This document shows positions 21,347 through 26,440 of a stretch of 26,440 nt of DNA, piece after piece; within the stretch, counting starts at the first letter, position 1, and every line of letters starts with the position of its first letter. The stretch is from Saccoglossus kowalevskii. Lineage: Eukaryota > Hemichordata > Enteropneusta > Harrimaniidae. The stretch spans positions 589,284-615,723 of the forward strand of contig NW_003149271.1 in the NCBI RefSeq assembly GCF_000003605.2, in the 5' to 3' direction. The notes under the pieces were generated by a model that was not told the origin of the DNA, ran no database searches, and saw nothing but the letters and a program-made list of their open reading frames with translations. The position numbers and the translations under genes are program-made.

Positions 21347-21365
21347 AGGTCATTGACCTTGACCA
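21347..21365. promoter_or_regulatory. Composite nuclear-receptor-like element (IR1 plus adjoining half-site)
   Basis: AGGTCA-T-TGACCT is a perfect inverted repeat with one spacer (IR1). It is followed without a gap by TGACCA. The reverse complement of 21354-21362 is TCAAGGTCA, the extended half-site known for FTZ-F1/NR5A and ERR-type monomeric receptors. A TATAAAA string lies at 21385-21391, but such strings are common in AT-rich DNA. Receptor binding is inference from known half-site rules. Confidence 0.4.
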
Positions 21366-21725
21366 GGCTCTTCTTCGGCTTGTCTATAAAATAATAAATA
21401 AATGATAATTTAATATTTTGGATGATACTTTGCTGCTGCTACTGAACAACATTGTAATTGATTTCATTATCAATATTTTATCATAATTTCATCTAAATAT
21501 AGAAATTTTATTCTCATAAATTTTAATGAAACCTGTCACATAATCTATCGGTTTGGTTCGTTATTATCATTTACAGAGTTAATAAAAATTAAAAATAATC
21601 TGAACAAATGTAACTTGTGTTGTAAACAAATTGTATCAGAATATAATTTTCACTGCTCAAAACAAACTAATATGGACTATAGTCCACACGTTTATACATT
21701 TATGTTTTCACCTATTGTTAAGCGT

Positions 21726-23133
21726 ATGCAGATTGTTAACATCCACACTTATATTTGTATGCAGATTGTAAACATCCACACTTGTATTCATATGTAGATT
21801 GTGAACATCCACACTTGTATTCATATGTAGATTGTTAACATCTACACTTGTATTCATATGCAGATTGTTAACATCTACACTTGTATTCATATGCAGATTG
21901 TTAACATCCACACTTGTATTCATATGCAGATGGTTAACATCCACATTTGTATTCATATGCAGACTGTTAACATCCACACTTGTATTCATTTGTAGATTGT
22001 TAATATCCACACTTGCATTCATATGTAGATTGTAAACATCCACACTTGCATTCATATGTAGATTGTAAACATCCACACTTGTATTCATATGCAGATTGTT
22101 AACATCCACACTTGCATTCATATGTAGATTGTAAACATCCACACTTGTATTCATATGTAGATTGTTAACATCCACACTTGTATTCATATGCAGATTGTGA
22201 ACATCCACACTTGTATTCATATGCAGATTGTTAACATCTACACTTGTATTCATATGCAGATTGTTAACATCCACACTTGTATTCATATGCAGATTGTTAA
22301 CATCCACACTTGTATTCATATGTAGATTGTTAATATCCACACTTGCATTCATATGTAGATTGTAAACATCCACACGTGCATTCATATGTAGATTGTAAAC
22401 ATCCACATGTGCATTCATATGTAGATTGTAAACATCTACACTTGTATTCATATGCAGATTGTTAACATCCACACTTGCATTCATATGCAGATTGTTAACA
22501 TCCACACTTGTATTCATATGCAGATTGTTAACATCTACACTTGTATTCATATGCAGATTGTTAACATCTACACCTGTATTCATATGCAGGTTGTTAACAT
22601 CCACACTTGTATTCATATGCAGATTGTTAACATCCACACTTGTATTCAAATGCAGATTGTTAACATCCACACTTGTATTCATATGCAGATTGTTAACATC
22701 CACACTTGTATTCATATGCAGATTGTTAACATCCACACTTGTATTCATATGCAGATTGTTAACATCCACACTTGCATTCATATGCAGATTGTTAATATCC
22801 ACACTTGTATTCATATGCAGATTGTTAACATCTACCCTTGTATTCATATGCAGATTGTTAACATCCACACTTGTATTCATGTGCAGATTGTAAACATCCA
22901 CACTTGTATTCATATGCAGATTGTGAACATCCACACTTGTATTCATATGCAGATTGTAAACATCCACGCTTGCATTCATATGTAGATTGTAAACATCCAC
23001 GCTTGCATTCATATGTAGATTGTAAACATCCACACTTGTATTCATATGTGAAATGTAAACATCCACACTTGTATTCATATGTGGAATGTAAACATCCACA
23101 CTTGTATTTGTATGCAGATTGTGAACATCCACA
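21726..23133 (+). repeat. Minisatellite, 42 indel-free units of 33 bp plus a 22-bp partial
   Basis: The unit reads ATGCAGATTGTTAACATCCA then CACTTGTATTCAT. The first unit starts at 21726 and the last partial unit at 23112, exactly 42 x 33 bp apart, so no unit has gained or lost a net base. Variation is confined mostly to a few sites: ATGCAG/ATGTAG, TGTTAAC/TGTAAAC/TGTGAAC, ATCCAC/ATCTAC and TTGTATT/TTGCATT. On the minus strand one frame is open through all units (21708-23132, 474 codons) as an 11-residue repeat, S-V-D-V-N-N-L-H-M-N-T. Other frames are interrupted by the variants. I find no splice, signal or domain evidence that it is translated. Confidence 0.95.
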
Positions 23134-23968
23134 TTTTAGCCAAGTTTTAAAAAGTGTATTGAAGAGTAAAATGACTATCAACTATAATTGAAACACCAAT
23201 TATTTAGACTGCTTTAATATTGATGATTGGAAGAGCAATTTAAATAAATACTATCAAATGATGTTTCAATATTGTATGACATGTATTGATATAATATAAC
23301 CCATAGTTCCATATTAAACCAATAATGGGGAGAGAATTAGTGTTACAGTCAATATTTTATGTTTTGTGTTGTCATTTACTGCATTTTAATCACAATTTTA
23401 CTCTCTTGCAAACTGATTCTGAATCCTGAGTCAAAATGAAATCTAAAAAATCAAGTTCAGCTTGTTGACTGATGGACACAGAGAGAGTTCTACAAGAATT
23501 TGGCACAAAAAATTCAATGTGAATTTCATTTTACTAAATTACAAATTATGTAACTATTGTAAGATATTTTACTAGATCATTACCTCAGTGAACAATATAA
23601 TGTTTCTTTGCATACTAGTGAATCATGAACAAGCTTAACTAGTTGAATCAAGAAAAATCTTAGTGATGCAGCATCCTAGCTTAGAGGGCACACTGTTATC
23701 AAGTTTTTGCAGTTGTAAACATACAGTTCTGTTCAACACCTCATAAAAGTTAACCAGTGTGTATTGGTCTGACATTTAAAAAGTGTTAACACAGGGTGTC
23801 CATTTACAACCAAAAAAATTCTCAAGCCGATGTAAATTCATACAAACATTAAATCCTTGTTTTAACAAAAATGATTTTAATTATCAGAATTTACAAGTAG
23901 CAACCTCTGCTCTTCTTTGTAGTATTAAAAATAATTTGTGCGCTCCTTGGGTAGTCATTTATTTCAAT
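23134..23968. other. Non-coding, single-copy
   Basis: No repeats or genes are recognised between the 33-bp array and the MITE. Confidence 0.55.
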
Positions 23969-24180
23969 TACTGTAAAATACTTTTTTTTAGCTGCAATTA
24001 ATTTTCGCTGAAAAGACTTTTTGGGTATTTTGTATGAAATTTATTTTCACTGATTTTTGACAAGTTGAATGTAAAAAATAGGAAAAAGGGTATATTCGCT
24101 GGATTTTATTTTCACTGAATCATACCTTCAGTGAAAATAGCAAAAATGAATTCCAAGCGATAATAAATTATTTGACAGTA
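23969..24180 (-). mobile_element. MITE family A, copy 3 (212 bp, reverse orientation)
   Basis: The ends are TACTGTAAAATAC and TTTGACAGTA, with TA at both edges. Read as its reverse complement it aligns from end to end with 10940-11151 at the same length of 212 bp, including the CAAAAATCAGTGAAAATAAA segment that copy 1 has lost. There is no coding sequence. Confidence 0.9.
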
Positions 24181-24944
24181 TTATGATGTATCTAAATACA
24201 TGTATACACTCATAAAGTACTTTTATTTTCACAAGTAGTGACATTTTTTTCTGAATAATTCGAAGTATATTATATACAAATTTATGTAAAATCCTATTTT
24301 TATAAAGTGTTTACTAAGAGCTCACGCTGTGAAATTTGAAAATGATGAATGCGATGAGAGAACTCAAATTGTATGTTTTTATTCATACGCACTCAAAGAA
24401 TGCATTTCATAAACTCTAACAAGTAAGGCTCACTATAAACGTTTATACTTAATATTATCCAAACTACATTCTGATGATTGTTCCATCTTCTGTACGAGTA
24501 CTTCAAACTATTTAACGCTTTGAAGATTGCGCAAATAATCCAAGTAAATTGCAATAAAATTGTAGTATTTTTATCTGCATGGAAATTGTTGTGGCAGTAT
24601 GCATGATACTTTCAAAAGAAATTGTAAAAAAAAAATACCCCGTACATCAATTGAGTACCGCTGTAAGTGACACAAGTTTTAGGTCTCTGATGTAATTATT
24701 ATTATACACACGCGACTATGCTACAGAAAAAGCTACAATCTAACCACTCAAAATATTTTTTCAAGCTTGAAGTCTAATAGTGGAAATCCTAATCATGATT
24801 ATTGATTGCAAAGACAATATAATAATTATATGATAATTATAAATCCAATACTACGTGTACATCAGTGCATGCATAGTTTTCACTAATTCTTTAATTAATG
24901 TAAATTTTGTATTTTCTTCACAGTGGTAAAGATTAAATGTTTTA
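24181..24944. other. Non-coding, single-copy
   Basis: AT-rich unique sequence with no features that I can support. Confidence 0.55.
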
Positions 24945-25866
24945 TGAAAATGCTTTCCTTTCTCCGGGGCAAGTTTCTCCTTACTTGGCAATCAATTTGA
25001 ATGTTTTTCTTAACTTCAGATGAAATTTTAATGTTTCTCCTCATTTAGGGAGTAATTTTAATGTTTCTCCTCACTTAGGGAGTAGTTTTAATGTTTCCCC
25101 TCGCTTAGGGAGTAATTTTAATGTTTCTCCTCACTTAGGGAGTAATTTTAATGTTTCTCCTCACTTAGGGAGTACTGGTAATTTTAATGTTTCTTTTCAC
25201 TTAGGGGGCATTTCTATGTTTCTCCTCATTTAGGGAGTAATTTTAATGTTTCTCCTCGCTTAGGGAGTAATTTTAATGTTTCTCCTCACTTAGGGAGTAA
25301 TTTTAATGTTTCTCTTCACTTAGAGGACATTTTAATTTTTCTCCTCACTTAAGGAGTACCGGTAATTTTAATGTTTCTCTTCACTTTAGGGGGCATTTTT
25401 ATGTTTCTCCTCACTTAGGGAGTAACTTTATTGTTTCTTCTGACTTAGGGAGTAATTTTAATGTTTCTCCTCATTTAAAGGAGCAATTTGAAAGTTTCTC
25501 AACATTTCAGGGCAACTTCCATGTTTCTCATCACTGAGGGGGCATTTTTATGTTTCTCCTCACTTAGGGAGTAATTTTAATGTTTCTCCTCACTTAGGGA
25601 GTAATTTTAATGTTTCTCTTCACTTAGGGAGTAATTTTAATGTTTCTCCTCACTTAGGGAGTAATTTTAATATTTCTCCTCACTCAGAGAGTAATTTAAT
25701 GTTTCTCCTCATTTAAGGGAGCAATTTGAAAGTTTCTCAACATTTTTGGCTACTTCCATGTTTTTCCTCACTCAGGGAGTAATTTTAATGTTTCTTCTCA
25801 CTTGGGGAGTAATTTTTCTCTTCACTTAGGGGGCATTTTTATTTTGTTTCTTCTCATTTATGGTAA
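24945..25866 (+). repeat. Minisatellite, about 28 units of ~30 bp
   Basis: The typical unit is GGGAGTAATTTTAATGTTTC followed by TCCTCACTTA. The left edge (24945-25020) is degenerate. Variants include a 6-bp insertion (AGTACTGGTAATTTT at 25171 and AGTACCGGTAATTTT at 25355), GGGGGCATTTTTATG units, and a two-unit variant containing GAGCAATTTGAAAGTTTCTC at 25481 and again at 25719. These recurring variants show higher-order duplications of about 184 and 238 bp. The pyrimidine-rich strand is the plus strand. No product is expected. Confidence 0.9.
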
Positions 25867-26440
25867 AATTAAAACAATATTCTCGTGGCATTCAACTTTA
25901 ATCAAGTGACTTAAAGTGCAATAACCAGTGTCTAGCGATGAAAATTTTACAGTCCAAACTATAATTTATTTAATATACATTTATTCAAAAACAAAATAAT
26001 CGTACATACAGCTGGTTGTGTACCGTGAAGTATGTGTGTTCACAGGCTGTGTATAACAGTGTCAGAGAGACCCTTAGAATCTTATGAATAAGTCTATCAA
26101 GTGTACACATTTATTTTCCCATTACAGTGTGAGCTTGTACAAAATATTGCCACCGTTTCATGGATTATTCTGAAATGTAAAAATCACCCGACTGCACTTG
26201 AGTCTATTCAAGTACTAGTGAGTCAGTTTTATCCGACTATAGGTGGAATTGTCACATATGTATACATTGATAAAAACCCATTCATCCATCCATTATACAA
26301 TGTCAAGAACACAAAGCTTTTACATGTATAAAAAAAAAACAGATTATGTCGTCTTTTATATCAATATTTATCCAGACTGCCAAGCCAGGTGTTTGGATTT
26401 TTATAATCTATTAACAACAAGAACCCAATATATTATGATG
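25867..26440. other. Non-coding, single-copy
   Basis: Nothing is recognised apart from short A runs. The 76-codon frame at 26101-26331 has no domain. Confidence 0.5.

Larger units (their letters stand above)
20410..21725. other. Non-coding sequence upstream of the 33-bp array
   Basis: The stretch holds an isolated minisatellite-like fragment at 20749, a palindromic GTAACTATGGTTAC at 20802-20815, and the nuclear-receptor-like motif at 21347. No gene is supported. Confidence 0.55.

Noticed and set aside
21385-21391. TATAAAA as a core promoter downstream of the nuclear-receptor motif
   Set aside because: Many such heptamers are expected in AT-rich DNA of this length, and no transcribed unit is visible downstream.
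21708-23132. Calling the 474-codon minus-strand frame a protein-coding gene
   Set aside because: It is entirely a tandem repeat whose consensus lacks stops in that frame. The first Met lies inside the last partial unit and there is no domain or non-repeat extension. Kept as a finding only.
21726-23133. CRISPR array
   Set aside because: The repeats are contiguous with no unique spacers, and the sequence context is eukaryotic. The same applies to the other arrays.

Overview
The window looks like AT-rich, non-coding nuclear DNA from an animal, most likely a marine invertebrate. That placement is inferred from the style of the repeats (short TA-flanked inverted-repeat elements, abundant minisatellites, a LINE-like AATAAAG(TTA)n tail) and not from any gene. 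I found no protein-coding gene, rRNA or tRNA that I could defend. The open frames are short, AT-rich and without recognisable domains, or are by-products of tandem repeats. The window is therefore best read as intergenic or long-intron sequence, and the annotation is mainly one of repeats and a few candidate regulatory sites.

Layout. 1-5.65 kb is mostly single-copy sequence. It holds an old inverted-repeat element copy (1708-1843) and a set of RFX/X-box-like 14-mers, three of them within 300 bp at 4135-4427. 5.67-6.63 kb is a degenerate tetranucleotide field that passes into a 15-unit minisatellite whose unit lengths change in 4-bp steps. A probable LINE 3' tail follows at 6.72-6.88 kb. 7.3-11.2 kb has a pyrimidine-rich degenerate repeat and two copies of a ~212-bp MITE family (7863, 10940). 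11.78-12.16 kb is a 9-unit, 42-bp minisatellite. 12.9-14.0 kb has decayed ~170-bp repeats and a CpG-rich patch with hairpins. 14.33-14.95 kb is a ~620-bp near-complete palindrome with a nested ~85-bp palindromic period. 15.54-16.04 kb is a GGAAT/GGATA-type satellite field split by a more GC-balanced 230-bp island. 17.13-17.29 kb is a better-preserved copy of the 1708 element. 17.85-18.92 kb is a 23-unit, 46-bp minisatellite. 20.2 kb holds a sister MITE. 21.35 kb carries a compact nuclear-receptor-like motif. 21.73-23.13 kb is 42 indel-free units of 33 bp, which keep one frame open for 474 codons. 23.97 kb is an inverted copy of the MITE, and 24.95-25.87 kb is a ~30-bp minisatellite.

There is no operon or pathway logic to describe. 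The five large minisatellite arrays together cover roughly one sixth of the window. Several show higher-order (multi-unit) duplication. The most unusual objects are the hierarchical palindrome, the indel-free 33-bp array with its maintained frame, and the recurring X-box-like palindromes.
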